Assembly (NCBI RefSeq): GCF_031626495.1
Contig: NZ_JAMQOJ010000005.1
Span: forward strand, 124,001-188,000
Direction of reading: 5' to 3'
DNA length: 64,000 bases
From: Natrinema sp031626495
GTDB taxonomy: Archaea > Halobacteriota > Halobacteria > Halobacteriales > Natrialbaceae
Shown here one piece after another: positions 51,117 to 59,916 of this stretch. Within the stretch, counting starts at the first letter, position 1. Each line of letters begins with the position of its first letter. The position numbers and the translations under genes were made by a program. The notes beneath the pieces were generated by a model. The model did no database searches. It worked only from the letters and a program-made list of their open reading frames with translations, and was not told where the DNA came from.

Positions 51117-52244
51117 ATGTCAGGAGACGTCCGCGAACGGGACCTCCTCGAGCGGGAGCCGGACGACCGGGTTCGCGTGCTCGATCCAGACGGGACCGTC
51201 GTCGACTCCGAACTCGAGCCCGATCTCGCGGCGGAGACCCTGCGGTCGATGTACCGGGATATGCGCTTTTCTCGGCGGTTCGACGAGCGGATGATCAGTC
51301 TCCAGCGCCAGGGTCGGCTCGGGACCTACGCCTCGCTGGCCGGTCAGGAAGGGTCCCAGATCGGCTCGACGTACGCGCTGGCCGACGACGACATGCTCTC
51401 GTTCCAGTACCGGGAACACGGCGCGATCGCCGCGCGGGGAATGCCGTGGGAGTACCTGCTGTACTGGATGGGCCACGAGGACGGCAACGCCGCGCTGGCC
51501 GAGATCGACGTCTTCCCGCTGAACATCTCGATCGGCGGCCACCTCCCCCACGCGGTCGGCTGGGCGTGGGCCGCGAAACTGAACGGCGACCAGCGGGCGA
51601 GCGTCGTCCACTTCGGCGACGGGGCGACCTCCGAGGGGGACTTCCACGAGGCGATGAACTTCGCCGGCGTCTTCGACGCGCCGACGATCTTCTTCTGTAA
51701 CAACAATCAGTGGGCGATTTCGGTCCCGCGGGAGCGCCAGACGGCGAGCGCGACTATCGCGGAGAAAGCCAGGGCCTACGGCTTCGAGGGCGTGCAGGTC
51801 GACGGCATGGACCCGCTCGCGACCTACGTCGTTACGCGGGCGGCGCGCGAGAAGGCGCTCGAGGGAGACGGCGACCGGCTGCGCCCGACGCTGATCGAGG
51901 CGATCCAGTACCGGTACGGCGCGCACACGACGGCCGACGATCCCTCCGTCTACCGGGACGACGCGGAAGTCGAGCGCTGGCGCGAGCGCGATCCGATCGA
52001 TCGGTTCGAGGCGTATCTCCGAACCGACGGCGTCCTCGACGACGATCGAATCGACGCGATCGAGACCGAAATCGAGGACACCGTCGCGACGCTGGTCGAG
52101 CGCGCCGAGGCCGTCGAAGGCGACCCCACCGATATCTTCGAGTACACGTACGCGGAGCCGACCCCGCGGCTCGAGGAGCAACGCGAGGACCTCGAGAACC
52201 TGCGGGACGCCCACGGCGACAGCGAATTACTCGAAGACGAGTAA
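51117..52244 (+). CDS. Thiamine-diphosphate-dependent 2-oxoacid dehydrogenase E1 subunit alpha (orphan)
   Basis: A 375-residue E1-alpha of the pyruvate/branched-chain type. The ThDP motif is GDGATSEGDFHEAMNFAGVF through NNNQWAIS; conserved QYREHGAIAARGM and SIGGHLPHAVG also fit. E1-alpha normally works with E1-beta, E2 and E3, but none is adjacent: the next gene is an unrelated membrane protein. So it is either encoded apart from its partners or a specialised paralogue. Confidence 0.9.
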   Translation: MSGDVRERDLLEREPDDRVRVLDPDGTVVDSELEPDLAAETLRSMYRDMRFSRRFDERMISLQRQGRLGTYASLAGQEGSQIGSTYALADDDMLSFQYREHGAIAARGMPWEYLLYWMGHEDGNAALAEIDVFPLNISIGGHLPHAVGWAWAAKLNGDQRASVVHFGDGATSEGDFHEAMNFAGVFDAPTIFFCNNNQWAISVPRERQTASATIAEKARAYGFEGVQVDGMDPLATYVVTRAAREKALEGDGDRLRPTLIEAIQYRYGAHTTADDPSVYRDDAEVERWRERDPIDRFEAYLRTDGVLDDDRIDAIETEIEDTVATLVERAEAVEGDPTDIFEYTYAEPTPRLEEQREDLENLRDAHGDSELLEDE

Positions 52245-52322
52245 TCCTTCCACTCGTCGGTATAAAGCCACCACTGGGACAGGCCAACGGCTATCGGAGC
52301 GACGGACAGAGAGACGGTCGAT

Positions 52323-52817
52323 ATGCAACTCGAGCAGCCGAACCAGGGGGCAGCGCCGACCTGGAGCGGCACGGTGCCGAGCGCGGTCGACGGTCGGGTC
52401 CTCGGCCTGATCGTCGTCACGGCCGGCCTCGCGGCGTCGATGAACCTCCCCTACGGTGGGCTGCCGATGGCGGCCGCCGCGTTCGCACTGCTTTCCGTGG
52501 GCGGTGTCACCCTCCACCTGCTCGGCGAACGCAAACTCCGTCGGATCACCGACGGCCTCGTCGAGCGGTGGGTCGCGGCCGGGGCCGAGATCGACGCCGT
52601 CACTCGATCCTCGAGCGGCACGCGGACGGAGTGGCGGATCCACACCCCCGACGGCGAGGTCGTCGTCGGCGGGGTCGCGCTGGTCCCGATCGCCCGACTC
52701 TCCGTCGAGTGGCGCGGCATCGGCGATACGATGGCCGCCAGCGAGGCCGAGGCGGACCTCGATGGGCTCGCCGAGGGGCTCTACCGCGAAATATTCGAGT
52801 TCGACGCGAACCGGTAG
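52323..52817 (+). CDS. Membrane-anchored protein of unknown function
   Basis: A 164-residue protein with two hydrophobic helices (about 26-46 and 48-66) and a soluble C-terminal beta-rich part (TRTEWRIHTPDGEVVVGGVALVPIARLSVEW). No family recognised. It lies 78 bp downstream of the E1-alpha gene on the same strand and may be co-transcribed. Confidence 0.65.
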   Translation: MQLEQPNQGAAPTWSGTVPSAVDGRVLGLIVVTAGLAASMNLPYGGLPMAAAAFALLSVGGVTLHLLGERKLRRITDGLVERWVAAGAEIDAVTRSSSGTRTEWRIHTPDGEVVVGGVALVPIARLSVEWRGIGDTMAASEAEADLDGLAEGLYREIFEFDANR

Positions 52818-52875
52818 CCCGGGCCGGCTCGAGCCCAAACCGGCGTGAGGAGGGCGCTCGTCCGCCTACGTGCGC

Positions 52876-53394
52876 TCACTCGAACAATTCCTCGTGACGC
52901 CCCGCCAGATCCGTGTACTCACCGGAGGAATATTCTTCGAACGTTTCTCGAGCGTCGATGCCCGTCTCGGAGAGCGGCGTGACTCGAGCGGGAACACCGC
53001 GAACGAACGACTCCGGCGGAATCTCGTAGCCGTCCGGAACGACCGTTCCCGCGGCGACGATGCTCCCGCTTCCGATCGTGACGTCGGTGTTGATCGTCGC
53101 GTTGAATCCGACCAGCGCCCGTTCTTCGACGACCGTTTCGTTGAGGACGGCCCCGTGTCCGACCATCACCTCGTCAGCGAGTTGCGAGGCGTGAATCGTC
53201 GCGTTGTCCCCGACGTGGGTCTCGCGGCCGACGCGGACGGGACCGATATCGCCGCGGAGCACGACGCCCGGCCAGACGCTCGCGTCTGCGCGGACCTCGA
53301 CGTCGCCCACGAGCGTCGCCGCTCTGCTCACTCGCGCCGTGTCATCGATCGTCGGTCGATTCCCCTCGAACGCGTAGGTTCGACTATCGGCCAT
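52876..53394 (-). CDS. Gamma carbonic anhydrase-like hexapeptide protein lacking a metal ligand
   Basis: A 172-residue left-handed beta-helix protein. In active gamma carbonic anhydrases three His bind the metal. Here His68 (DNATIHAS) and His80 (VGHGAVL) are present, but the position of the third (five after His80) is Asn85 (GAVLNETVV). Repeats of the hexapeptide type fill residues 20-135, and a C-terminal helix is present. It is probably not a normal carbonic anhydrase and may bind metal weakly or serve another role. Confidence 0.88.
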   Translation of the reverse strand: MADSRTYAFEGNRPTIDDTARVSRAATLVGDVEVRADASVWPGVVLRGDIGPVRVGRETHVGDNATIHASQLADEVMVGHGAVLNETVVEERALVGFNATINTDVTIGSGSIVAAGTVVPDGYEIPPESFVRGVPARVTPLSETGIDARETFEEYSSGEYTDLAGRHEELFE

Positions 53395-53586
53395 ACGCGA
53401 ATCGACGACGAACACGCCCATAATACCGAACCACGACGACCGTGACAGTCGCCGGCGGGCGAAGGTCGTCATCTACTCAGACAGTGCGATCGTCAGAACG
53501 ATTTGACCAATTAATGCCATTCAAGACCATCAAATGGTTTGCAAGCCCACAGCTTATCTACGGCCAACGCGGAGTGGTGATCACAC

Positions 53587-54432
53587 ATGAGCCAGTCAGA
53601 CTCACCGATTCGAGCGATGTTCGACGCCCAGCGAGCCGCAGTCAAACAGAGCCAGCAGCTCCTCAAGCAGGGGATGGCGACGCAACGAAACGCCGACACG
53701 ATGGCGCTCACCGGCCTCAAAGGCCAGGAGTCGCTCCAGCGCCAGCAACTCGAGCTCGCACAGGCCGCGACCCACGGCTACCTCAGCGCGACGGCCGCGT
53801 TCCTGCCGAGCGACGACGCCCCAGAGGCCCACCGGAACGTCGACGAGACCTTCGGCCAGCTGAAACAGACCCACGCCGAGTTCTACGACGCGCTCGAGCG
53901 CGAACTCGAGCGGGACGTCGACTCCGCCACCGAACTCTCCGAGGAGTTCGTCGACGCCCTCGACGAGCAGACCGATCAGTTCCTCGAGATGACGCAGTCG
54001 GTCGAGGACCAGACGATCCAGAACGTCGACGAGCTGTCCGGGCAACTCCGCGATCAGCTCGAGCGGACCCAGGAGCTACAGGATCAGCTCGAAGACCAGC
54101 TCGAGCGCCAGACCGGCGACGTCGAGGAACTCCTCGAACGGCAGTCCGAACAGATCGAACAGTTCCGGCAGCAGCTCGAAGAGCAGGACGAAGACGGTGC
54201 CCGGCAGATCCCGGTGCAGGGGAAAGACGAGCCGCACACGAAGATCGAAACCGACCCGGAACACACGCTCGAGGACATCGACGGAATCGACGCGGACGTC
54301 CGCGAGCAGCTCTCGGACGCCGGCATCGCGACGGTCGACGACCTCACGCGCGCCGGCCCCGACGCCGTCGCTGAAGCGGCCGACGTCTCGGAAGATCGGG
54401 CCGAGGAGTGGATCGGGCAGGCCGAGGCCTGA
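53587..54432 (+). CDS. Coiled-coil protein with C-terminal helix-hairpin-helix domain
   Basis: A 281-residue acidic protein. Residues 1-70 are Gln/Ala-rich helices (MFDAQRAAVKQSQQLLKQG); residues about 90-210 are a long coiled coil (QLRDQLERTQELQDQLEDQL and ELLERQSEQIEQFRQQLEEQ). The last 50 residues (IDGIDADVREQLSDAGIATVDDL) form a helix-hairpin-helix-type domain. The helical N-terminus recalls phasin-like polymer-granule proteins, but no polyhydroxyalkanoate genes are present, so the role is open. Confidence 0.75.
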   Translation: MSQSDSPIRAMFDAQRAAVKQSQQLLKQGMATQRNADTMALTGLKGQESLQRQQLELAQAATHGYLSATAAFLPSDDAPEAHRNVDETFGQLKQTHAEFYDALERELERDVDSATELSEEFVDALDEQTDQFLEMTQSVEDQTIQNVDELSGQLRDQLERTQELQDQLEDQLERQTGDVEELLERQSEQIEQFRQQLEEQDEDGARQIPVQGKDEPHTKIETDPEHTLEDIDGIDADVREQLSDAGIATVDDLTRAGPDAVAEAADVSEDRAEEWIGQAEA

Positions 54433-54495
54433 GCGAGTACTCACGACCCCGCCGGCGGTTCGATACGCACCGGTACAGATCCGTTCGCGTCCCGC

Positions 54496-54765
54496 CTAGG
54501 ATTCGATCTTGTCGACGATCTCTTTCGCCTGCTCCTCCGCTTTGTCCTCGCCGACGTGTTTGTCGATCAGGACGCTCGTGACCTCCCAGTCGTCCTCGCC
54601 CTCGACCTTCCCGGTCCGGACCTCGCTGCCCTCGGAGACCGATTCGGCCGGCTGCTCCGCCCAGTCGGGCGTCCGGATCTCGTCGTACCGATCCGGATCG
54701 CGAAACCGGACGTGGATGAAGTCGTCGTCCGTCTCGACCGTGTTGACGTCTGGGGTGTCGGCCAT
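54496..54765 (-). CDS. Small conserved haloarchaeal protein of unknown function
   Basis: An 89-residue acidic protein. DDFIHVRFRDPDRYDEIRTPDWAEQPAESV, then a beta hairpin with GEDDWEVTSVLIDKHVGEDKAEEQAKEIVDKI. It looks like a compact domain of its own family with conserved Trp and Arg. No enzymatic motif is seen. Confidence 0.72.
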   Translation of the reverse strand: MADTPDVNTVETDDDFIHVRFRDPDRYDEIRTPDWAEQPAESVSEGSEVRTGKVEGEDDWEVTSVLIDKHVGEDKAEEQAKEIVDKIES

Positions 54766-54915
54766 ACGCGAACGTCCGCCGTCATTGCGTCTAAATGATG
54801 CCCTTGAATGTGCTTCGTTCGGCGACAGTCAGCCAGCGCCAGTGATACGCTCGAGCCACTGCAGACCGGCAGTTTTCGGCACCGCCGCTATCCGGCTCGC
54901 GTCCGTAGCACCGCT

Positions 54916-55563
54916 ATGCTCGTCCTCGGTGACGCCCACGCTTCCGAGCCGGCCCGGGAGGAAACACTGCTCGCGCTCTATCGGACCCTCGAGCCCGACC
55001 GCGTCCTCCAACTCGGCGACCTCGAGCGGTACGACCTCCCGGCACCGACGTGGTTCGTCGCGGGCAACAACGAGGACTTCGACGTGATCGACGCGCTTCG
55101 GACGGGCGAAGAGCCGCCGGGGACCGAAAACGTCCACCTGCTGGCGAGCACTGCGGCAACGATCGACGGACTTCGCGTCGCCGGCCTCTCGGGTAACTTC
55201 GCGCCGACGAAGTACGAGCGCTCTCGTGACGAACTCGAGGGAGACCGTCGCCGTCACTTCACGCACGAAGACGTAGAGCGGGCCACCGCACTCGAGGATA
55301 TCGACGTCTTCCTCACCCACGAGGCACCGACCGACCTGCTGTCCTACGGTTACGATCCCGGCTGCGAGCATATCGACGACCTCCTCGCGGAGCTCTCGCC
55401 GGACCTCTGTCTGGTCGGTCACCACCACCGCCACCGCGAGAGCGAGATTGGTGAAACGAGGGTCGTGAGCCTCGCTCCCGCGTGGGAGCGATACTACACG
55501 CTCGAGCCCGAAACGCTGGCGCTCGAGGCACACGATCACGAGCTGTCTGCAGCCGACGACTGA
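54916..55563 (+). CDS. Calcineurin-like metallophosphoesterase
   Basis: A 215-residue phosphoesterase with the usual motifs: LGDAHAS (D-x-H), QLGDLER (GD), VAGNNED (GN-type), FLTHEAP and VGHHHRHRE (G-H-x-H). It probably cleaves a phosphomonoester or diester in the cytoplasm; the substrate is unknown. I chose the ATG at 54916 since the upstream frame to 54808 is not conserved in type. Confidence 0.9.
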   Translation: MLVLGDAHASEPAREETLLALYRTLEPDRVLQLGDLERYDLPAPTWFVAGNNEDFDVIDALRTGEEPPGTENVHLLASTAATIDGLRVAGLSGNFAPTKYERSRDELEGDRRRHFTHEDVERATALEDIDVFLTHEAPTDLLSYGYDPGCEHIDDLLAELSPDLCLVGHHHRHRESEIGETRVVSLAPAWERYYTLEPETLALEAHDHELSAADD

Positions 55564-55636
55564 CGGGCTCGGCGGGCGTCGAATCCGAGGTGAGAAACGA
55601 GTCGAAAGTCGAGTCAGAGCGACGGTACTGCGCCGT

Positions 55637-56992
55637 TCAGAAGGTCTCGAGGTAGCGGTCGAGTTCCCACTGGGAGACGTCGACGAGGTAGTCCTCGAAC
55701 TCCTGGCGCTTCGCTTCGACGAACTTGGAGCTGACGTGGTCGCCCAGCGCGCTATAGATCGCCTCGTCCTCCTCCAAGGCGTCGACGGCCTCGCCGAGGT
55801 TGGTCGGCAGCGTGTCGATGCCGTACTCTTCGCGCTTCTCCTCGTCGAACTCGTAGATGTTCTCGCGGACCGGGTCGGGGCAGTCGAGGTCGTTCTCGAT
55901 CCCGTTGAGACCCGCGTGGATCATGACGGCGAGCGCGAGGTAGGGGTTACAGGACGGGTCGGGCGAGCGCAGTTCGACGCGGGAGGCCGCGGGCGTCCGC
56001 GCTGCCGGCTTGCGGATCAGTGCCGAGCGGTTGCGGTCCGACCAGGCGACGTAGACCGGCGCCTCGTAGCCGGGCACCAGGCGCTTGTAGCTGTTCACGG
56101 TGGGGTTCGCGATCGCCGTGATCGCCGGCGCGTGCTCCAAGATCCCCGCGGTGAAGGCGTGGGCCTCGTCGCTCAGGTTGAACTCGTCGTCCTCGTCGTG
56201 GAACGCGTTCTCGCCGTCCTCGGTGAACAGGGAGAGGTGCGTGTGCATCCCCGAGCCGTTGATCCGCGGGATCGGCTTGGGCATGAACGTCGCGTGCAGG
56301 TCGTGCTGGGCGGCGATCGCGCGGACGACCGTGCGGAAGGTGCCGACGTTGTCGGCCGTCGTCAGGGCGTCGTCGTAGGTGAAGTTGATCTCGTGTTGGC
56401 CTTCGGCGACCTCGTGGTGGCTCGCTTCGACCTCGAAGCCCATGCTCTCGAGGCCGTAGATGATGTCGCGGCGCACGTCGCTGGCGAGGTCCTTCGGCGC
56501 GAGGTCGAAGTAGCCGCCGGCGTCGTTGGTCTTGGTCGTCGCGCGACCCTCCTCGTCCTCTTCGAAGAGGAAGAATTCCGGCTCGGGCGCGGCGTTGACC
56601 GTGTAGCCCATCTCGTTGGCGCGGTCGAGCGCGTTCTTGAGAACGCGACGCGGGTCGCCCTCGAAGGGTTCGCCCGTCGAGGTGTCGTAGACGTCACAGA
56701 TCATTCGGGCGGCCGCGCTTTCCTCCTTCTGGCGCCACGGGAGGATGGCGAAGGTCTCGGGGTCGGGCTTGAGTCGCATGTCCGACTCCTGAATGCGAAC
56801 GAAGCCTTCGATTGAAGATCCGTCGAAATAGATGCCTTCGGTGAACGCCTTCTCGGCCTGTCGGGCCGGGACGGAGACGTTCTTGACCGTCCCCAGAATG
56901 TCCGTAAACTGCAGTCGCAGGAAGTCAACGTCCTGTTCCTCGATTTCGTCGAGCACCGCCTGTTCGGTCTCAGAGAGGTTTCCGCTTGTCAT
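55637..56992 (-). CDS. glnA: Glutamine synthetase, type I
   Basis: A 451-residue enzyme that makes glutamine from glutamate and ammonia. Motifs: FDGSSIEGFVRIQESDM, SHHEVAEGQHEINF, GSGMHTHLSLF, NSYKRLVPGYEAPVYVAWS and RSPDPSCNPYLA. The tail lacks a clear adenylylation Tyr loop (archaeal type). Together with gltB at 2-6.7 kb it gives the GS-GOGAT pair. The Lrp gene starts divergently 123 bp away; in Halobacterium an Lrp homologue regulates glnA (established there, inferred here). Confidence 0.97.
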   Translation of the reverse strand: MTSGNLSETEQAVLDEIEEQDVDFLRLQFTDILGTVKNVSVPARQAEKAFTEGIYFDGSSIEGFVRIQESDMRLKPDPETFAILPWRQKEESAAARMICDVYDTSTGEPFEGDPRRVLKNALDRANEMGYTVNAAPEPEFFLFEEDEEGRATTKTNDAGGYFDLAPKDLASDVRRDIIYGLESMGFEVEASHHEVAEGQHEINFTYDDALTTADNVGTFRTVVRAIAAQHDLHATFMPKPIPRINGSGMHTHLSLFTEDGENAFHDEDDEFNLSDEAHAFTAGILEHAPAITAIANPTVNSYKRLVPGYEAPVYVAWSDRNRSALIRKPAARTPAASRVELRSPDPSCNPYLALAVMIHAGLNGIENDLDCPDPVRENIYEFDEEKREEYGIDTLPTNLGEAVDALEEDEAIYSALGDHVSSKFVEAKRQEFEDYLVDVSQWELDRYLETF

Positions 56993-57115
56993 CTTTCTCG
57001 TCGTATCCTCGTAACCAGTATACTAAAACACTACTGTTCCGTGCAAATCTTCGCTCTCCCTCAGGAAACTGCATATTCGTAAAGTTCTAAAGGCTTCAGT
57101 GAGAGGGTAGATGTG

Positions 57116-57580
57116 ATGACGTACGAAAATCTCGATGCAAAACTAGTGAATGCACTTCTCGGCGACGGCCGAGCGAGCCTCCGGAGCCTCGCCGAGGAGC
57201 TCGACGTCTCCGTCACCACCGTCTCGAACCACCTCTCCGATCTCGAGGAAGACGGCGTGATCGAGGGCTACACACCGAAGGTCGACTACGATGCCGTCGG
57301 CTACGACGTGACCGCGGTCATCCAGCTCCAGGTCGAAGGCAACGCGCTGCCCGACGTCACGGAGACGCTGCGCGATCACCGCCAGATGACCAGCGTCTAC
57401 GAGGTCACCGGCGACTACGACGTGATCGCCATCGGCAAGTTCGAGGACACCGACGGCATGAACGACCAGATCAAGCAGTTGCTGACCGACCCCGACATCA
57501 AGGCCTCGAACACGAGCGTCGTCCTCAACGCCGCCTCCGAGAACGAACAGTTCGAACTCGAGGTCGACGACGAGGAGTAA
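57116..57580 (+). CDS. lrp: Lrp/AsnC-family transcriptional regulator
   Basis: A 154-residue regulator with an N-terminal winged helix (SLAEELDVSVTTVSNHLSDLEEDG, about residues 25-50) and a C-terminal RAM ligand-binding domain (GYDVTAVIQLQVEGN, GDYDVIAIGKFED). It is the normal length. It probably senses an amino acid such as glutamine. The frame begins with GTG at 57113 but the ATG at 57116 is a better start. Divergent from glnA, its likely target. Confidence 0.93.
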   Translation: MTYENLDAKLVNALLGDGRASLRSLAEELDVSVTTVSNHLSDLEEDGVIEGYTPKVDYDAVGYDVTAVIQLQVEGNALPDVTETLRDHRQMTSVYEVTGDYDVIAIGKFEDTDGMNDQIKQLLTDPDIKASNTSVVLNAASENEQFELEVDDEE

Positions 57581-57725
57581 TCGGACGGTTCTTTTCTGGC
57601 GGAACGCTTCCTCGGGTAGCGACCTCGTCACGAGATTCACCGCGAGCAGCCGTCAGGCTGCGAGCGGGCCGACGACTGATGTGGAGCGAACGCAGTGAGC
57701 GGAACGGAAGGAGGAGTGTTTTTAT

Positions 57726-57776
57726 ACTAAATTTCGCCGAGGGCCGCCTTCGGCGGCCCGCAGAGCAAAATTTAGT
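57726..57776. terminator. Strong inverted repeat immediately after the thermosome gene
   Basis: ACTAAATTT (57726-57734) pairs with AAATTTAGT (57768-57776); inside, GGGCCGCC (57741-57748) and GGCGGCCC (57752-57759) form an 8-bp stem around TTC. The stop codon of the thermosome gene is at 57778-57780, one base away. It may be a terminator or stabiliser for that mRNA, and would also face incoming transcripts from lrp. Haloarchaeal terminators normally need a U tract; only short T runs flank it. Confidence 0.6.
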
Positions 57777-57777
57777 C

Positions 57778-59445
57778 TTACATCATGCCGCCCATGCCGC
57801 CGCCCATGCCGCCCATGCCGCCGGCACCGCCGGGTGCGCCTTCCTCGTCGTCGCCCTTGTCGGTCGACAGATCGCCGGCGGAGATGATGTCGTCGATTTT
57901 GAGCACGAGGTTCGCGGCCTCGGCTGCGGAGGTGACGGCCTGTTCCTTGGCGTGGGCCGGTTCGACGACGCCGGCCTCGAAGGTGTCCTCGACGTCGCCC
58001 GAGAAGACGTTCAGCCCGGCCGTGACGTCGCCGTCGTCGTGGGCCGCGCGGAGGTCGACCAGCGTGTCGATCGAGTCGAGGCCGGCGTTCTCGGCGAGGA
58101 CGCGCGGAACGAGCTCGAGCGAGTCGGCGAAGGCCTCGACGGCGAGCTGCTCGCGGCCGGAGACGGAGTCGGCGTAGTCGCGCAGGCGCGAGGCGAGTTC
58201 GACCTCGATCGCGCCGCCGCCGGCGAGGACGCGACCGTCAGAGACGGTCTGGGCGACGACGTCGAGCGCGTCGTTGACGCCGCGCTCGAGTTCGTCGACG
58301 ACGTGGTCGGTCGAGCCGCGCAGCAGGAGGGTGACGCCGTGGGCGTCCTCGCCCTCGACGTAGAACAGCTCGCCTTCCTCGTCGCGGGTGATGTCACCGA
58401 AGCCGAGGTCCTCGGCGGTCGCGCTCTCGAGGTCGGAGACGATCGACGCGCCGACGACCTCCTGGAGGAACTCGAGGTCGGACTTCTTGGCGCGGCGCAC
58501 GGCGAGGATGCCCTCTTTGGCGAGGTAGTGCTGGGCGAGGTCGTCGATGCCCTTCTGGCAGAAGACGACGTCGGCGCCGAGGTCGGCGATGTGGTCGACC
58601 TTCTCGCGGAGCTGTTTCTCCTCGCGGTCGAGGAACTTCTGGAGCTGGTCGGGGTCGGTCACGGAGACCTCGGTGTCGACGTCGGTCTCCTCGACCTCGA
58701 TGGCCTCGTCGAGCAGCAGGATGTCCGCGTCCGTCGCCTCGGTGGGCATGTTGTCGTGGACGGGGTCCTTGTCGATGATACCGCCCTCGAGCAGGTCGGA
58801 TTCGCCGGCGCTGCGGCCGGTCTGGGTCTCGATGTTGAGGAACTCGAGGTCGACGACGTTGTCGCCGTTCTCGTCCTCGACGGTGACCTGGCGGATGGCC
58901 TCGACGATGAGGTCGGCGAGGTACTCCTTGTTGACCTCGGTGCCCTTGCCGGTCATCGAGGTTTCGGCGGTCTTTCGGAGGAGTTCTTCGTCGTCGGTGT
59001 CGATCTCGGTCGCGATGTCGTCGATCTCCTCACGGGCCTGCTCGCTGGCGAGGTGGAAGCCCTTGATGATCGCCGTCGGGTGGATGTCCTGCTCGAGGAG
59101 GTCTTCGGCGTTCTTGAGGAGTTCGCCCGCGATCGCGACGGCCGTCGTGGTGCCGTCGCCGGCCTCGTCTTCCTGCGTTTCGGCGACCTCGATGATCATC
59201 TCGGCCGTGGGGTTGTCGATGTCCATCTCTTTGAGGATGGTGACGCCGTCGTTGGTGATCGTCACCGATCCCATCGAGTCGACGAGCATCTTGTCCATCC
59301 CCTTCGGGCCGAGGGTCGAGCGGACGGCTTCAGCGACCGCACGGGCGGCGCTGATGTTGTAATCCTGCGCGTCCTTGTCCTTGACGCGCTGGGAGTCCTC
59401 GCTCATTACGATCATCGGCTGACCCTGCTGCATTCGCTGACTCAT
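57778..59445 (-). CDS. Thermosome (group II chaperonin) subunit
   Basis: A 555-residue subunit of the eight- or nine-membered double ring that folds proteins with ATP. Motifs: LGPKGMDKMLV, GDGTTTAVAIAGELLKNA (ATP), RAKKSDLEFL, GGGAIEVELA and a long Gly/Met-rich tail (GGMGGMGGGMGGMM) typical of haloarchaeal CCT subunits. Its heat regulation is likely: the TATA box is 28-35 nt before the ATG and a CGACGAAA is just upstream, as in described haloarchaeal chaperonin promoters. Only one thermosome gene lies in this window. Confidence 0.96.
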   Translation of the reverse strand: MSQRMQQGQPMIVMSEDSQRVKDKDAQDYNISAARAVAEAVRSTLGPKGMDKMLVDSMGSVTITNDGVTILKEMDIDNPTAEMIIEVAETQEDEAGDGTTTAVAIAGELLKNAEDLLEQDIHPTAIIKGFHLASEQAREEIDDIATEIDTDDEELLRKTAETSMTGKGTEVNKEYLADLIVEAIRQVTVEDENGDNVVDLEFLNIETQTGRSAGESDLLEGGIIDKDPVHDNMPTEATDADILLLDEAIEVEETDVDTEVSVTDPDQLQKFLDREEKQLREKVDHIADLGADVVFCQKGIDDLAQHYLAKEGILAVRRAKKSDLEFLQEVVGASIVSDLESATAEDLGFGDITRDEEGELFYVEGEDAHGVTLLLRGSTDHVVDELERGVNDALDVVAQTVSDGRVLAGGGAIEVELASRLRDYADSVSGREQLAVEAFADSLELVPRVLAENAGLDSIDTLVDLRAAHDDGDVTAGLNVFSGDVEDTFEAGVVEPAHAKEQAVTSAAEAANLVLKIDDIISAGDLSTDKGDDEEGAPGGAGGMGGMGGGMGGMM

Positions 59446-59916
59446 AGTCGAGCGGATGATTGATTGTGATTCTATATAAACCTTGCTGTCTTTCGTCGAG
59501 TCACGGACTCGGTACGCCCCGTCGGTGAGAGAGAAAAACCGTGCCAGTGCGGGACGATAACTAGCGATTCCGACGATGAGATGTGATCGTCAATCGTTCC
59601 CAGACAGCTGACGACGAGGTGTTTTTATATCAGAAGAGGGGATCCGGTCGCCCGGACTTCGACCGAGCGCCGAGATGTGACGAACGGGAGGGAGGAAGCA
59701 ACGGACGGAAACGCTGATACGGTTCGAAAGCGCCTACTTAGCGAATAGCCATTGCTTCGGCGCTCGGGGAACGGGGCTCACTGCCGTTCAATCGGATCTT
59801 TCCGCCGACGAAACGGTTCCCACCTCGGCGCAGCGAGAACGGTAGTGATCCTGACTCGGTTCCGAGTCAACACAGCAGAAGGGTTATACCGGTAGTACCG
59901 TATTACCACTCGAGCA
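59446..59916. other. Intergenic region with thermosome promoter and no gene
   Basis: 471 bp between the thermosome and TraB-like genes. It holds the thermosome promoter (TATA at 59473-59480), a possible plus-strand promoter-like TTTTTATATCAG at about 59621-59632 with no good frame after it, and a hairpin-prone stretch near 59750-59790. I see no tRNA, small RNA motif or protein. Confidence 0.4.
59473..59480 (-). promoter_or_regulatory. TATA box of the thermosome gene
   Basis: On the minus strand TTTATATAGA lies 28-35 nt before the ATG. Upstream lies CGACGAAA at 59491-59498, similar to the CGAA element known to matter for heat induction of a Haloferax chaperonin promoter. Confidence 0.55.

Noticed and set aside
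57679..59463. Long plus-strand frame opposite the thermosome gene
   Set aside because: Same cause: an antisense shadow with biased Val/Leu/Asp composition and no motifs.
59621..59632. TTTTTATATCAG considered as a promoter for an unseen gene
   Set aside because: The frames downstream on the plus strand meet stops at once (ATG-TGA at 59676), and no RNA motif is visible.
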